Assembly: GCA_943371245.1 (NCBI GenBank)
Contig: CALRTY020000021.1
Span: 1 to 64,000, forward strand
Direction: 5' to 3'
DNA: 64,000 nucleotides
From: UBA5018 sp947463165
GTDB lineage: Bacteria > Cyanobacteriota > Cyanobacteriia > PCC-6307 > Cyanobiaceae
Shown here: positions 1 to 8,999 of the stretch, piece after piece
How the letters are laid out: each line of letters begins with the position of its first letter
Position numbering within the stretch: position 1 is the stretch's first letter
Position numbers and translations under genes: made by a program
The notes under the pieces: generated by a model
What the model was told of the DNA's origin: nothing
Databases searched by the model: none
Seen by the model: only the letters and a program-made list of their open reading frames with translations

Positions 1-320
1 GGAGCCAATCCACTCGCTGCTGGCGCCAACCAGTAGTGGTGTGGATCAACAAGCCACCAGATGGCCACCAATCCAATCAGGCGCTACCATCTATCCAAGC
101 TGCCTGAAAGGCAGACCAGGAGTGACACCTTTCCTGAAAGTCACCGGATGTTCAGTCCGCTGCGTCTACCAGGAATCGCGAACAAAGAATTGTCTTAGAC
201 CGAAGATCAGTACTGGGATTTGCAAAGTTTGGCGCAGAAAATCCGCTGCGTTTACCGAGAATTGCCTTGCATTGCCCCAATGGAATGTGTAAAGCTTGCA
301 GCTGAAGCTTTATCACTGAC
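1..320. other. Left-edge region without a supported gene
   Basis: Short overlapping open frames occur on both strands here. None shows a recognisable domain, a signal peptide or a convincing ribosome site. I see no RNA gene. Confidence 0.4.
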
Positions 321-647
321 ATGGAGATCAAAAAGCTCATACAGGCTTTGGATGCCTTTGCCGCTCTGCACTCAGACCCCAACGCCGTCCATCAGCACCA
401 TTTCCGCGTTTTACTGGAAGTCTTCAAGCATGATGACCAATGCCTTTACAAAGACGTGATGGAGGCGGTTGGACTCGCAAACAGCTCTGTCTCCAGAATT
501 GTTCACGCTCTTGGTGCAGAGCACCGCACAGGCAGGCCAGGGCTCGGGTTGCTAAAAGTATTCCGTGACCCCGATTACGGCCGTCGGTACGTCATCGCCC
601 TGACACCAAAGGGCACTGCCTTTAAACGTCAGCTCAAGAACCTCTGA
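321..647 (+). CDS. Small winged-helix (MarR-like) DNA-binding protein
   Basis: The 108-residue product reads as a single winged helix-turn-helix domain. An N-terminal helix is followed by a helix-turn-helix (about residues 45-75, with the segment VMEAVGLANSSVSRIVHAL), then a charged wing ending in RRYVIALTPKGTAFKRQL, which is typical of the MarR-family wing and last helix. No ligand or dimerisation extension is visible, so it is shorter than full MarR proteins (about 140 residues). It stands alone, so its target is unknown. It may be a phage- or plasmid-derived regulator, since the surrounding 4 kb is gene-poor. Confidence 0.7.
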   Translation: MEIKKLIQALDAFAALHSDPNAVHQHHFRVLLEVFKHDDQCLYKDVMEAVGLANSSVSRIVHALGAEHRTGRPGLGLLKVFRDPDYGRRYVIALTPKGTAFKRQLKNL

Positions 648-808
648 ACTCATTTCTGAAGCGGACGCGACTGATCCGCTGCATGAAGTGGACCAGGTAG
701 CGCCCCGTGGCATGCGAGCTGCTTCCGTGAACCAGTTCGAGATCGGTATTTTAGGCATTGTCAAGACCATCGTTAGGGAGCGAGAGTTAGAGCAGCGCAG
801 CCAATGCC

Positions 809-1090
809 ATGAAACATGCACCAATCTTTCCTCTTCTGAGCCTTGCTCTTTCGGCTTGCGGCGTCCCCGGCATATTCAACGGCGAATGGATCTACGGTGA
901 CTGGGACACCAAAAGTGCAATGTCTGCTTGCCAAGAGGTTGCACAACGTCAGGACTACCAAGCTAAATGCAGTGACGGCGGTTGGAATGCAGAATCCAAT
1001 TACGGAGAGGTCTGGCTAGTCAAAACCAATAGTAATATGACCAAGTCTGGAGAGGAGATTATCAAAATTTGGGTGCTAAAGAGACCTTAG
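809..1090 (+). CDS. Small putative lipoprotein
   Basis: The 93-residue product starts with a short basic, hydrophobic signal sequence ending in a lipobox (L14-S-A-C17), so the mature protein would be lipid-anchored at Cys17. The mature part has Cys residues near positions 41 and 54 that could form a disulfide, and is rich in Trp, Asn and Lys. No family is recognised. The lipobox and a reading frame with ordinary composition argue that it is real. Function unknown. Confidence 0.55.
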   Translation: MKHAPIFPLLSLALSACGVPGIFNGEWIYGDWDTKSAMSACQEVAQRQDYQAKCSDGGWNAESNYGEVWLVKTNSNMTKSGEEIIKIWVLKRP

Positions 1091-1825
1091 GAAATCCATC
1101 ACGTCGTCGCCCCTTGACTTTCAAAGTGCTTAGGAAACAGTAGTAGCTGAAGCAATGACACGAGTTCTTAGCCCATCTTCATGCGGCCGGGGTGTCCCTA
1201 GCTGAGGATTTCTAGGGCAGCACTTTCAGGGCTTAGCGTATTTTTTAGTGCGAATTGCGGAAGCTTAGCTTATAATTTTAGGGATATTGAGGTTTTTGGA
1301 ATGAATAAAAAGAATAAAATTTGAACGGCTGTCTTGGTGGCTTTTGGGTTGTGGATGGTATTTGTGTCAGCCTGAGCTGCGGGCCTGCCAATGGTCCAAC
1401 TCAAGCCAGCGCTTGGAGGTGACCAGCGGCGAATGGCTGACGGATCAGCCGGTGCCGCTGCTCAAACGACGAACGGAGATCAGCTGGGAGATAGCCATCA
1501 GGCTGTGGAGGCTCAAGCTCCGAGAGGGGTGGCGGGTCTTGTCGCTTCAGTGGCGACAGGGGTGAGAGGAGTTGAGGAAGCCAAGCGCAAGGTCTGAAAC
1601 GGATGGCGATGCCAAGCTGAAGGCTGCGGCAACCCTTAAAGCCATCCCTCGCCAGCGATATAGGCAGGACCCACTACCCCTTGGGCCTGATGCACCAATG
1701 GTGGAACTGTTAGACCCGGAGCATCCCAAGCCGCCAGGGCTGAAGGTGGCAGAGCAGGGTCAGCTGGTGGTGGTTCCGCTGGGGCCGCTGTTTGAACAAT
1801 GCAACCCCAAGAGAAGAGAATGGCC
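1091..1825. other. Gene-poor spacer with possible decayed secreted-protein gene
   Basis: No intact gene is supported. From 1302 a plus-strand frame begins MNKKNKI, meets a TGA, then continues with a hydrophobic stretch (TAVLVAFGLWMVFVSA) before a second TGA. This looks like a broken signal peptide. The later short frames (1344-1841) have no recognisable domain. Confidence 0.35.
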
Positions 1826-2104
1826 TCAGAAGTTACCATAAAGTGAGCAATAGGCAATCAGCTGATTGCGTCCTAGGGGAAGGTTCAGTCTTGCTCCAGC
1901 TTTATAATGATCAATGGCTCCAATGTAAAGCCTTGCACATACGTCGCGCCTATCCACCTTCAGAAGTCTGGCAGCCAGCTTTGTCGTGAAATCGGAAACT
2001 ACCAAGTAGGCAATACCAAGAGATCCAGCGACAAGACATCCAACCAGGAAGCGTGAACGAGCAGGGCTTGTGCTGGTGGTTTTTTGTGTCTCTTGAGTTT
2101 CCAT
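1826..2104 (-). CDS. Small single-span membrane protein, unknown
   Basis: The start is placed at METQETQK rather than ten codons upstream. The product is 92 residues: a polar N-terminus rich in Thr, Gln and Ser, one membrane helix (FLVGCLVAGSLGIAYLVV), then a basic region with two Arg-rich stretches. No family is recognised. It follows the 56-codon minus-strand frame at 2167-2337 by about 60 bp, so the two could be co-transcribed. Confidence 0.4.
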   Translation of the reverse strand: METQETQKTTSTSPARSRFLVGCLVAGSLGIAYLVVSDFTTKLAARLLKVDRRDVCARLYIGAIDHYKAGARLNLPLGRNQLIAYCSLYGNF

Positions 2105-2166
2105 GGTAAATCGATCAGATTTAATAGTAGGCATGTTAGGGTTTTCGGACGATGTCTGCAGTCTTT

Positions 2167-2337
2167 TTAGCTACTAGATGCAGATGCAGGGTTCTGGTTC
2201 TTCTCATCCTGTGCTGCATCGAGCTCCTCAGAATGCTTCGGCAGCCACGCCCGCAGAGCTGTCACAGCCTCACCGGAGTTCGTTCGGTTGTGCAGCTGGG
2301 TCACCACCGCCAGCTCTTCTGGCTTCAACCGAAACAT
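2167..2337 (-). CDS. Short conserved-looking protein, 56 residues
   Basis: An ATG at 2337 opens a 56-codon frame. It begins MFRLKPEELAVVTQLHNR and ends in a Ser/Ala-rich tail before TAA. The composition is that of a soluble helical protein (regular Leu and Glu spacing, a TALRAWL helix) rather than random GC-rich noise, and the following minus-strand gene lies close by. No family is recognised. Confidence 0.45.
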   Translation of the reverse strand: MFRLKPEELAVVTQLHNRTNSGEAVTALRAWLPKHSEELDAAQDEKNQNPASASSS

Positions 2338-3456
2338 TCAGTGATGCCCAATACCGACAGAAGTACTAACAAGCCCTAGCTGAACGTTCTGCCTATTCGA
2401 CAGCTTCGCTAGCTGGCCAGCCACTGCCCACCGTATCCTAAGCCGCCAAAGTGTAATCAACTTCCGGAACATTGATGAGCAGCGAAGACAGGATCAATGC
2501 GCTCACCGGGATATTGCTAGGTGTGATTGATTGATCAGTGGATGATCTGTCGACAGAACTAGCAAGGGTTGTGCATTATCTCGATACGTTGGTGTAAGCT
2601 ATAGACCGCTGATCCCGAGAAACTAGCGCCAAGTTGCGGTTAATATTGACGCAACTTATGATCCCCGCAACCGCTCAAGACTGAACTTGTCACTGTGACC
2701 GCGGAGCTTTAATAACCGATAGTTGCCTAACGTTTTGCCGGTTTTTGATGCGGCGCCGATGTAGCAGTTGCTATGAAGCAGTCCGAGCCATTCGTGGACT
2801 CTGCGGACTATTCTCAGTTCCCAGATCTGTTGAGAATCAATAATTGATAATTCGGAGTCGACGAGCGATTTAGTCGAGCCCATACCCCGCTAATCTCCTG
2901 GAGAAGTAGCAGCTTCACCAGCTCGTCAGTCCTGTAAATGGCCTGGCCGCTGTCCCATCCTGGGAAAACTGAGAGGCAACCGCAGCCACCCAATGGTAGA
3001 TCCCTATGTCCTTGCTCGCCAGCTGCTGTTTGCCCTTTCTGATGATCGATTCTTTCGGGGTCTGAGCGACCGTCTTCGGCCCCTGGTGACAGATTGGCAA
3101 TCGCATGGCGCGGTTGCCGTGGCAGGTGGTCTGGCAGATGAGGCGCAAGAAGTCCGCACCTGTTTGAGCTATGCAGGGTGCTTGTTGCGGCCGTGATTGC
3201 GGCCGTGATTGCGATCCTGACTTCGTCCAGGTCTGATGGGATGATCTGAGATGCAGTCGCTCAGCCACTACCCATCGCCTCCGCTATCGAAACCGGACCT
3301 TTGCTGCTGGCGCCTTTTAGCAGGATGGAGCATTGAACCATTCAGGTGTACAGCGCACTAATGATGTTATATTTTGGAGATCAGTTGACCAACATCACTA
3401 GAGCCATGCTGCCAGCAAATGATTACTAGTGGACTCGGCTTAAGTTTTTTGCCTAC
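2338..3456. other. Spacer of about 1.1 kb without a supported gene
   Basis: Several short frames exist (for example 2656-2883 minus and 2993-3196 plus), none with domain character. A small direct repeat, GCGGCCGTGATT in two copies, lies at 3188-3211. From about 3300 the sequence becomes more AT-rich leading into the next gene. Confidence 0.4.
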
Positions 3457-3864
3457 TTGGCGGTCAACGGAACACTCTTGTATTACAAAGAAATACGTAC
3501 ACTTTTTGGCGGGATTGGGAGTAGCGCATTTGAGGCCATATTTAGCATGGATGGTCTTTATGGGTGCATGCAACTCGCCTTTCCCGTATGCGTGATATGG
3601 CTTCATACGTATGTGCAAACGAAAAGCCGGGTAAACTGGTCAAGCGAGTCAGTCAAAGAAGAATATAATGCTAAATACAGAGACGGCGCAGGCCGGGGGA
3701 TTGAGAAGTGGTTGAAGACGTCGAATGTCAATGATGATGCTGCTCTAAGGGTTGGGAGGATTGCTCTAGGTGTTGCATTGCCGGCCGCAGCATGCACGGC
3801 ATTCGCAGCATATATCCTACCTGTAGTGGCCGTGTTTCAGCTAGTACATTTGATTTTTAAGTGA
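3457..3864 (+). CDS. Small multi-span membrane protein, unknown
   Basis: The frame is open from a TTG at 3457 and no ATG lies before the first hydrophobic stretch, so the start is uncertain. The 135-residue product has one hydrophobic segment near residues 30-50 and two near the C-terminus (98-133), with a charged central region. Its base composition is clearly more AT-rich than the operons to the right, suggesting either transfer or weak constraint. No family is recognised. Confidence 0.45.
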   Translation: MAVNGTLLYYKEIRTLFGGIGSSAFEAIFSMDGLYGCMQLAFPVCVIWLHTYVQTKSRVNWSSESVKEEYNAKYRDGAGRGIEKWLKTSNVNDDAALRVGRIALGVALPAAACTAFAAYILPVVAVFQLVHLIFK

Positions 3865-4001
3865 TAAGGAGACTCTCGAAGCTGCCACATCGGCGGCTCT
3901 GCTACCTGAGAACTGTTGCGGAAATGGGGCTCCATTGGCCGTTTCTTGGATTTGACGGAACTTCCGTGAAGCGCAACTAGACCGCCCTAAACCAAATCGC
4001 T

Positions 4002-4700
4002 CTAAACCAGCCGGCCGCCATCGAGGTTCACGACGCGATCGGCGATATCCAGCACTTTGTTGTCATGGGTCACCATCACGATCGCCGCTGCTTTGCTATT
4101 CGCCAGCTCACGAAACAGGGCCACGGCTTCTCGGCCCGAGTCTCGATCCAGGGCGGCGGTGGGTTCATCGGCCAGCAGTAGCCGCGGCGAGGCCACCAAG
4201 GCCCGCGAGATGGCCACCCGCTGTTTCTGCCCGCCGGAGAGTTTCTCAGGGTAGTAGTAAGCCCGATCGGCCAGGCCCACCTGCATCAGCACCTCGGCCG
4301 CTCGGGCATCCATGGCGCTGCGACCCAGCTGCAGCCAGTTGCTGTGCACTTCTAATCCCAGGCGCACATTGGCCAGGGCGGTGAGATAGGGCAACAGGTT
4401 GTGGGCCTGGAAGATGAAACCGGCTTGACGGCGCAGCTGGGTGAGCACACGGCGGTCGGCATGCAGTAGCTCCACCCCCAGGATCTGGAGACTGCCGCTC
4501 TGGGCTGCCCGCAGGCCCCCCAGCATGGTGAGCAGGGTGGTTTTGCCAGAGCCGGAGGGGCCCGTGAGGATCACGATTTCGCCGCCATTCACCGTCAGGT
4601 TGATGTCATGGAGCACCTGCTTGGCCATACCGCCCTCTAGGAAGGCATGGTCGAGATGTTGCACCTGGATTAATGGGGCTGAATTGTCGTTTGGGTCCAT
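4002..4700 (-). CDS. devA: ABC exporter ATP-binding subunit, DevA family
   Basis: The 232-residue nucleotide-binding subunit energises a DevBC export complex at the inner membrane. It has a Walker A (GPSGSGKTTLL, about 46-56), a Q-loop, the ABC signature LSGGQKQRVAISRAL, a Walker B LLLADEPTAALD and an H-loop (MVTHD). It is the last gene of a three-gene operon transcribed devB-devC-devA and starts only 6 bp after devC. In filamentous cyanobacteria DevBCA exports heterocyst glycolipids. In a unicellular strain the substrate is unknown, perhaps a lipid or a toxic compound exported with a TolC-like partner, none of which lies nearby. Confidence 0.88.
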   Translation of the reverse strand: MDPNDNSAPLIQVQHLDHAFLEGGMAKQVLHDINLTVNGGEIVILTGPSGSGKTTLLTMLGGLRAAQSGSLQILGVELLHADRRVLTQLRRQAGFIFQAHNLLPYLTALANVRLGLEVHSNWLQLGRSAMDARAAEVLMQVGLADRAYYYPEKLSGGQKQRVAISRALVASPRLLLADEPTAALDRDSGREAVALFRELANSKAAAIVMVTHDNKVLDIADRVVNLDGGRLV

Positions 4701-4706
4701 GGCGGC

Positions 4707-5870
4707 TTAAAAGATCTCAGCTGGATCCAGGCGGCGCAGCTTGTCGGTTGCCAGCCAGCCAGAGATGCCACACATGGCCAGGGTGAAGCCGAATACCAAT
4801 ACAGCTCGGCCCACACTCATCACCACCGCCAGTGAGGTGGCGCGGGCCAGAAAGGCGTAGAGCCCGAGCGATAGAGCCAGGCTTGGCCAGAAGGCCAACA
4901 CCGCTAAAATCAGAGATTCTTGAATAATTATACTTACCACGAAGCCATCGTCGTAGCCCATGGCTTTGAGCGTGGCGTATTCACCCAGGTGATCGCTCAC
5001 ATCTGAATAAAGAATCTGGTACACAATAATGCCACCCACCGCCAAGCCTACGAGCACGCCCAGGCCAAATATCACCCCAAATGATGTGTTGTGCCGCCAG
5101 TAGTTAACCTCAACTTGGGCGATCTGGGGAATTGTGAATACCTTCACCGATGGATCCAGAAAGCTCTCCAGCGTGGCTTTCACCCGCAGCGGATCGACGC
5201 CTGGCTTTAGCTGGATTACACCCATCTGGATGTCGTCTGCACTCTGATTGGGGAAGTAATTTTTGAAGTTGGTGGCGGAGGTGATCAGGTTGATATCGGC
5301 GGCGAAGGTAAGGCCCATGCTGAACAGTCCATCCACCCTGGCCCTCATGCCCCCGAGTTCGGTGTCGTAGTGCCCATCGCGGCGCACCACCTGGGCCACC
5401 GCTCCAGCATTGCGTTTCGAGCGGGTATCAAAGAACAGGCTGTCGGAGCGCTCCAGCAGCCAGGGATCGGCAGCGATTTCCTGGATGTTCAGGGCTGGAT
5501 TTTCAGGGGCGATTCCGAAAATCAAAGCCTGTTTTTGTTGGTGGCTGTCGCGGTTCAACCATTCACTGAGCCCGACGTAGAGGGGCGCCACGTTGCGCAC
5601 GCCCTCCACCCCCAGGGCCTGGCTGAGGCGGGCCCTGGGAAAATTGAGCTGTTCCCCCAGGTAGAGGTAGCGACCGCTCACCATCACCAGCTCGCCATTC
5701 AGCCGCTGCAGGGGGCGCTTCTGGCTGTCATAGAGGCCGCCGGAGAGCCCCAGCTGGAAGAACACCAGCAGGTTGGCGAAGCTCACCCCGGCGATGGCGG
5801 CGGCCAGCCGCATGGGCCGGTGGATCGCCTGGCGCCAGGCCAGGGGTGTGCGCTGCAGCAGTTGGATCAT
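4707..5870 (-). CDS. devC: ABC exporter permease, DevC family
   Basis: The 387-residue MacB/FtsX-type permease has the expected order. One N-terminal membrane helix (about 22-45) is followed by a long periplasmic domain (50-260) and three C-terminal helices (FGVIFGLGVLVGLAVGGIIV and two more near 310-375). It couples to DevA in the cytoplasm and DevB in the periplasm. The spacer to devB upstream is exactly three 13-bp repeats, and devA follows immediately. Confidence 0.87.
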   Translation of the reverse strand: MIQLLQRTPLAWRQAIHRPMRLAAAIAGVSFANLLVFFQLGLSGGLYDSQKRPLQRLNGELVMVSGRYLYLGEQLNFPRARLSQALGVEGVRNVAPLYVGLSEWLNRDSHQQKQALIFGIAPENPALNIQEIAADPWLLERSDSLFFDTRSKRNAGAVAQVVRRDGHYDTELGGMRARVDGLFSMGLTFAADINLITSATNFKNYFPNQSADDIQMGVIQLKPGVDPLRVKATLESFLDPSVKVFTIPQIAQVEVNYWRHNTSFGVIFGLGVLVGLAVGGIIVYQILYSDVSDHLGEYATLKAMGYDDGFVVSIIIQESLILAVLAFWPSLALSLGLYAFLARATSLAVVMSVGRAVLVFGFTLAMCGISGWLATDKLRRLDPAEIF

Positions 5871-5909
5871 GGCACTGGCTTCACGAGCTGGCTTCTCGGG
5901 CTGGCTTCA
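5871..5909 (-). repeat. Three 13-bp tandem repeats forming the devB-devC spacer
   Basis: Read on the minus strand, the spacer is TGAAGCCAGCCCG, AGAAGCCAGCTCG, TGAAGCCAGTGCC and then the devC ATG. The first TGA is the devB stop codon. The array fills the entire gap between the two genes. Confidence 0.8.
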
Positions 5910-7001
5910 CGGGCTGCCGGGTGTGGAGAAGGCCGGTTGCCGGCGGCGCTGGGCTTCGATCAGCTGTTGGCGCAACCGCTGCTGCTGGCGTTTTTGCTCC
6001 GGGCTAAGCGGGTCAAACAGTACGTTCACCTGCATGTAATTGATCAAACTGGCCACCGCGGCCGCCTCAGGTTTTAGGCCAATTTTTACCTCGATCACGC
6101 GGCGATCCAGGTTCTCGCCCGCTTGGCCGGTGAATACGGTTTGGCGGCTCACCTGGCGAGCAATCTCCACCACCCGGCCGGCGATGATCTTGCCCGCGAA
6201 GCCATCGGCCGTCAGCTCCACCCGCTGGCCCAACATGATGCCGGGGCGGTCGGTTTGATATATCTCGGCGATCACACCCATGCGGCTGCTGTCGCCCATC
6301 TCCACAATGCCGCTATCGCCCACCTTGTCGCCTGGGTAGGCGTTGATCTTGAACACGGTGCCAGCAAAGGGTGCCCGGATCGTGGCCTTGGCCAGTTCGG
6401 CGCGATCGCGCTCCAGGTTGGCCCGCTTTTCCGCTAGTTCAGCGGCCAGGGTCTGGCGGTCACCGACCGCCTGATCCAGGTTTGCCCGGGTGGTATTGAG
6501 AATGGTGGCGCGCCGATCGCGCAGTTCGGCGCTGCTGGCCCCCTGGTCATAGAGCTGCCTGTAGCGACGCAGCTCCACCTCGGCCTGGCTTAATTCGCCC
6601 CGATTCTTGGCAATCACACTGTCCTGGGCTGTCAGTTTGCGCTGCGCCACCGTCACGGCCGCAGCCGCCTCCCGCACGCTCTTCTCCAGGCTCTCGGCGC
6701 TGTCGAGGATGGCCAAAGCCTGGCCTTTGCGCACCGTTTGGCCCTCTTTCACCAGCACCTGACGCACCGCGTCATTGCTGAGCGAACTCGGCACCGACAG
6801 CTTCACCACCCGATCCAGCGGTTCCACCCTGCCCAGGGCGGCGATTCGCCGCGGCAGCAGGGTTTGTTGACGCTGGATTTGCTCCAGCCGGCGCTGGCGC
6901 TGCTGGCCGATCCAGCCCATGGCCACCAGGCTACCTGCCACCAACACCACCAGCCCCACCAGCAGGTAACGGCGGCGGGAGGGGGGCTGCTGGTCGGTCA
7001 T
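5907..7001 (-). CDS. devB: Membrane fusion protein, DevB/HlyD family
   Basis: The 364-residue periplasmic adaptor links a DevCA pump to an outer-membrane channel. An N-terminal anchor helix (YLLVGLVVLVAGSLVAMGWI, about 13-32) is followed by a split lipoyl half-motif, a long coiled-coil hairpin (about 105-210, rich in Ala, Arg, Glu and Gln), the second lipoyl half (IRAPFAGTVFKINAYPGDKV) and a beta-barrel domain. It is the first gene of the operon. The ATG start gives the normal N-in anchor. Confidence 0.88.
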   Translation of the reverse strand: MTDQQPPSRRRYLLVGLVVLVAGSLVAMGWIGQQRQRRLEQIQRQQTLLPRRIAALGRVEPLDRVVKLSVPSSLSNDAVRQVLVKEGQTVRKGQALAILDSAESLEKSVREAAAAVTVAQRKLTAQDSVIAKNRGELSQAEVELRRYRQLYDQGASSAELRDRRATILNTTRANLDQAVGDRQTLAAELAEKRANLERDRAELAKATIRAPFAGTVFKINAYPGDKVGDSGIVEMGDSSRMGVIAEIYQTDRPGIMLGQRVELTADGFAGKIIAGRVVEIARQVSRQTVFTGQAGENLDRRVIEVKIGLKPEAAAVASLINYMQVNVLFDPLSPEQKRQQQRLRQQLIEAQRRRQPAFSTPGSP

Positions 7002-7192
7002 GGGGTTGGACTGCTAGCGAGAAGCTAGGCAGATCCTGGGGGCCGGATATCCACTTAACACCAAAATCTGCTTCGATCTGCTGCATCCCTGGCGGTGGGC
7101 CTGCGTGTTTTACGTGTAGATAGGCCGGCGAGAGAGGTCCTGGCCTTGGGCAGCTCGCTGATTTATGTTTTTGCCGGCACCCTGAATTGGTG

Positions 7193-7441
7193 ATGGGAGC
7201 AGATCAAGCCTCCGAATCATTGATCGTGGATGTGACCTGGCTGAGCGGCGAATTGCGGAGCCGGGTGGAGCAAGCGGCAGCCCACGCCGGCCTGAGCGTG
7301 AACGAGGCCTGCGAGCAGTGGCTGCGCCAGGGGCTGGAGCAGGCCGAGCAGCAGCGGGCCATCGCCGATACCCCCGGACGCTGCTCGCTGCGCACCGGCA
7401 TCTGCAGCTCCGGCCCAGTGCCTCTGCCGGTGCAGCAGTAG
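7193..7441 (+). CDS. Small protein with ribbon-helix-helix-like segment
   Basis: The start chosen is the ATG at 7193 (a TTG lies two codons upstream). The 82-residue product has a central segment (VDVTWLSGELRSRVEQAAAH, then GLSVNEACEQWLRQGLEQ) with the strand-helix-helix rhythm of ribbon-helix-helix or Arc-like DNA-binding proteins. The C-terminal third is Cys/Pro-rich and unstructured. No toxin partner is visible nearby. Assignment is by pattern only. Confidence 0.45.
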   Translation: MGADQASESLIVDVTWLSGELRSRVEQAAAHAGLSVNEACEQWLRQGLEQAEQQRAIADTPGRCSLRTGICSSGPVPLPVQQ

Positions 7442-7789
7442 GGCCAGGCGGGTATCAAATCACAGCTCCAACCAGTAGGCGATCGCTAGACACATTTCCA
7501 CCCCGGCCTTGTCGAGGCCACCGCCGCCGCCGCCTTCGCATCGCTGGGGTCATCACAGACCAGGGCCAGCTAGACGGCCAGTCGGTGTAGCTGGAACGAC
7601 AGCGCCTTGATCACCACCTCGCTGGCGGGCTGGGGAGAGAAGCATCGGCCGCACAGAGGGCCTACTGGTTTTCGCTGACGCCTGAAGGCGGTTCCAGGCG
7701 GGAGCAACACAGCTGAAATCTTCCAAATTTATTTCTGGGGCATTTACCCAGTTGCGTCGCACAGTGGTTCAGTCACATGCTCGTTATCG
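7442..7789. other. Spacer with possible gene remnants
   Basis: On the minus strand two interrupted segments read like protein (EVVIKALSFQLHRLAV then a stop, and GVEMCLAIAYWLEL then a stop). They suggest a decayed gene of unknown family. No intact gene is supported. Confidence 0.3.
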
Positions 7790-7954
7790 ATGCCAAAGCC
7801 AGTATCTGAAAACACTTCCATCGCCAAGGCGACTGCTTCATCAATTTGTAACCATTGCGGCGGCAGCGGCCAGCTGCGTGTAGCATCTTGGGCCTACAAG
7901 ACCTGCATGACCTGTGTGGGAACTGGCGTGATCAAGCTGCCACAGGCCTCTTGA
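7790..7954 (+). CDS. 54-residue zinc-ribbon protein with two CxxCxGxG motifs
   Basis: An ATG at 7790 opens a 54-codon frame. It contains CNHCGGSG (Cys20, Cys23) and CMTCVGTG (Cys39, Cys42), separated by 15 residues. Two paired CxxCxGxG motifs are the hallmark of the DnaJ-type zinc-binding fold, also found in small stand-alone proteins of plants and cyanobacteria that act as thiol chaperones. The four cysteines would bind one zinc. The N-terminal 18 residues are polar. The arrangement is too specific to be chance. The exact role is unknown. Confidence 0.75.
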   Translation: MPKPVSENTSIAKATASSICNHCGGSGQLRVASWAYKTCMTCVGTGVIKLPQAS

Positions 7955-8440
7955 TTCAGGCTCCGAGCGGTTTCATTGTGCTATTTAGACCAAGGAAACT
8001 GCTTGGATCCATGATGCTCTGGCTGCCCTGTAAAATGTGTTTAACTCAAATCTAGCTAATATCTCAGCGGTGGCATCAAGTACGTATTTTGCTGATTTGA
8101 AGCGTAATAATATCAAAGAAACGGGCGAGAATTGGCGTTTTTCCCCTGTTCAGAAGTTGGTAGAGATCTGAATCCGGTATTTGTGGATCTCTGCCATCTT
8201 TTGCAGGCTCTGGGCTGCCGCTGTCGTTCAAGCTTTTCTGGTAATGGGTGGCTGGCCTGACGCCGAGCCTTGCGAGAGTGCGGCTCCAGGCCCGTTGGTC
8301 TGCGTTTGGCGACAGCGGTAGGCCATGATTCACACCCAGCCCCACTGGCCCACACGCTGCCTCAGGACACATCCCACCAAGGTGGTTTGCCTGCTAACGC
8401 TGGGCTGGGATAAGCAGCTTGCCATTTGCCAACCCCCACC
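7955..8440. other. Spacer without a supported gene
   Basis: AT-rich from about 7975 to 8130. Two overlapping minus-strand frames (8076-8372) lack domain character and a plausible start context. No RNA gene is seen. Confidence 0.4.
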
Positions 8441-8860
8441 ATGGATGCAGACACCCTGAGCAGCCTGTTCACCAAGCCCTACGGCACTACAGCCCCCAGC
8501 GACGAACTTTGGCGCTCTCTCTATGCAGAGGATGTGCACTTCCAGGATCCAACCCAGGAGAGACAGGGCATTGAAGCATATCTCAACGCCCAGCGTGACC
8601 TAATAAAGCGCTGTGATGACGTGTTCCTCAAGCCGGGTGCGCTATCGATCCAGGCCGATTCCGCCTTTGTCGAATGGGAGATGGGTTTGAAGATTAAAGG
8701 TATCGAATTTATCTACCCCGGTTGCACCCGTCTTCTGTTCAATGATGATGGTAAAATCATTGACCACCGCGATTATTTCGACTTCGTGGGACCAACTTTC
8801 GCGCCTGTGCCGCTGATCGGGGGGTTTGTGCGCTGGCTTTACTCACGATTTGTGGCCTGA
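8441..8860 (+). CDS. NTF2-like (SnoaL / DUF2358-type) protein
   Basis: The start is the ATG at 8441 (MDADTLSSLF); the frame extends five codons further to a TTG. The 139-residue product has the cone-shaped NTF2 fold pattern. Its N-terminal helices contain LYAEDVHFQDPTQERQGIEA, followed by a four-strand sheet with FVEWEMGLKIKG and a terminal HRDYFDF segment. This matches cyanobacterial and plastid DUF2358-like proteins. No catalytic residues can be assigned, and many such proteins are binding domains of unknown ligand. Confidence 0.7.
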   Translation: MDADTLSSLFTKPYGTTAPSDELWRSLYAEDVHFQDPTQERQGIEAYLNAQRDLIKRCDDVFLKPGALSIQADSAFVEWEMGLKIKGIEFIYPGCTRLLFNDDGKIIDHRDYFDFVGPTFAPVPLIGGFVRWLYSRFVA

Positions 8861-8999
8861 CAGTGGAGGGGCGAAATTGCCAGTTCGGCAACTTAGCCAG
8901 CTGAAAGCCACTGCCTACCTGGTCTGTTGATTGCCCGCCCCTGGTTGATCCGGCAATGGATTGGGCTACATCGCTATCTCACTTGGGCAGAATCAGGCC

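Noticed and set aside
2474..2595. Short plus-strand frame MSSEDRINALTGILLGVID, stop, then SVDDLSTELARVVHYLDTLV
   Set aside because: Could be a helical small protein split by one TGA, but nothing supports it beyond composition.
8076..8372. Minus-strand frame of 98 codons
   Set aside because: Competing frame on the same strand, no domain, and no start context.
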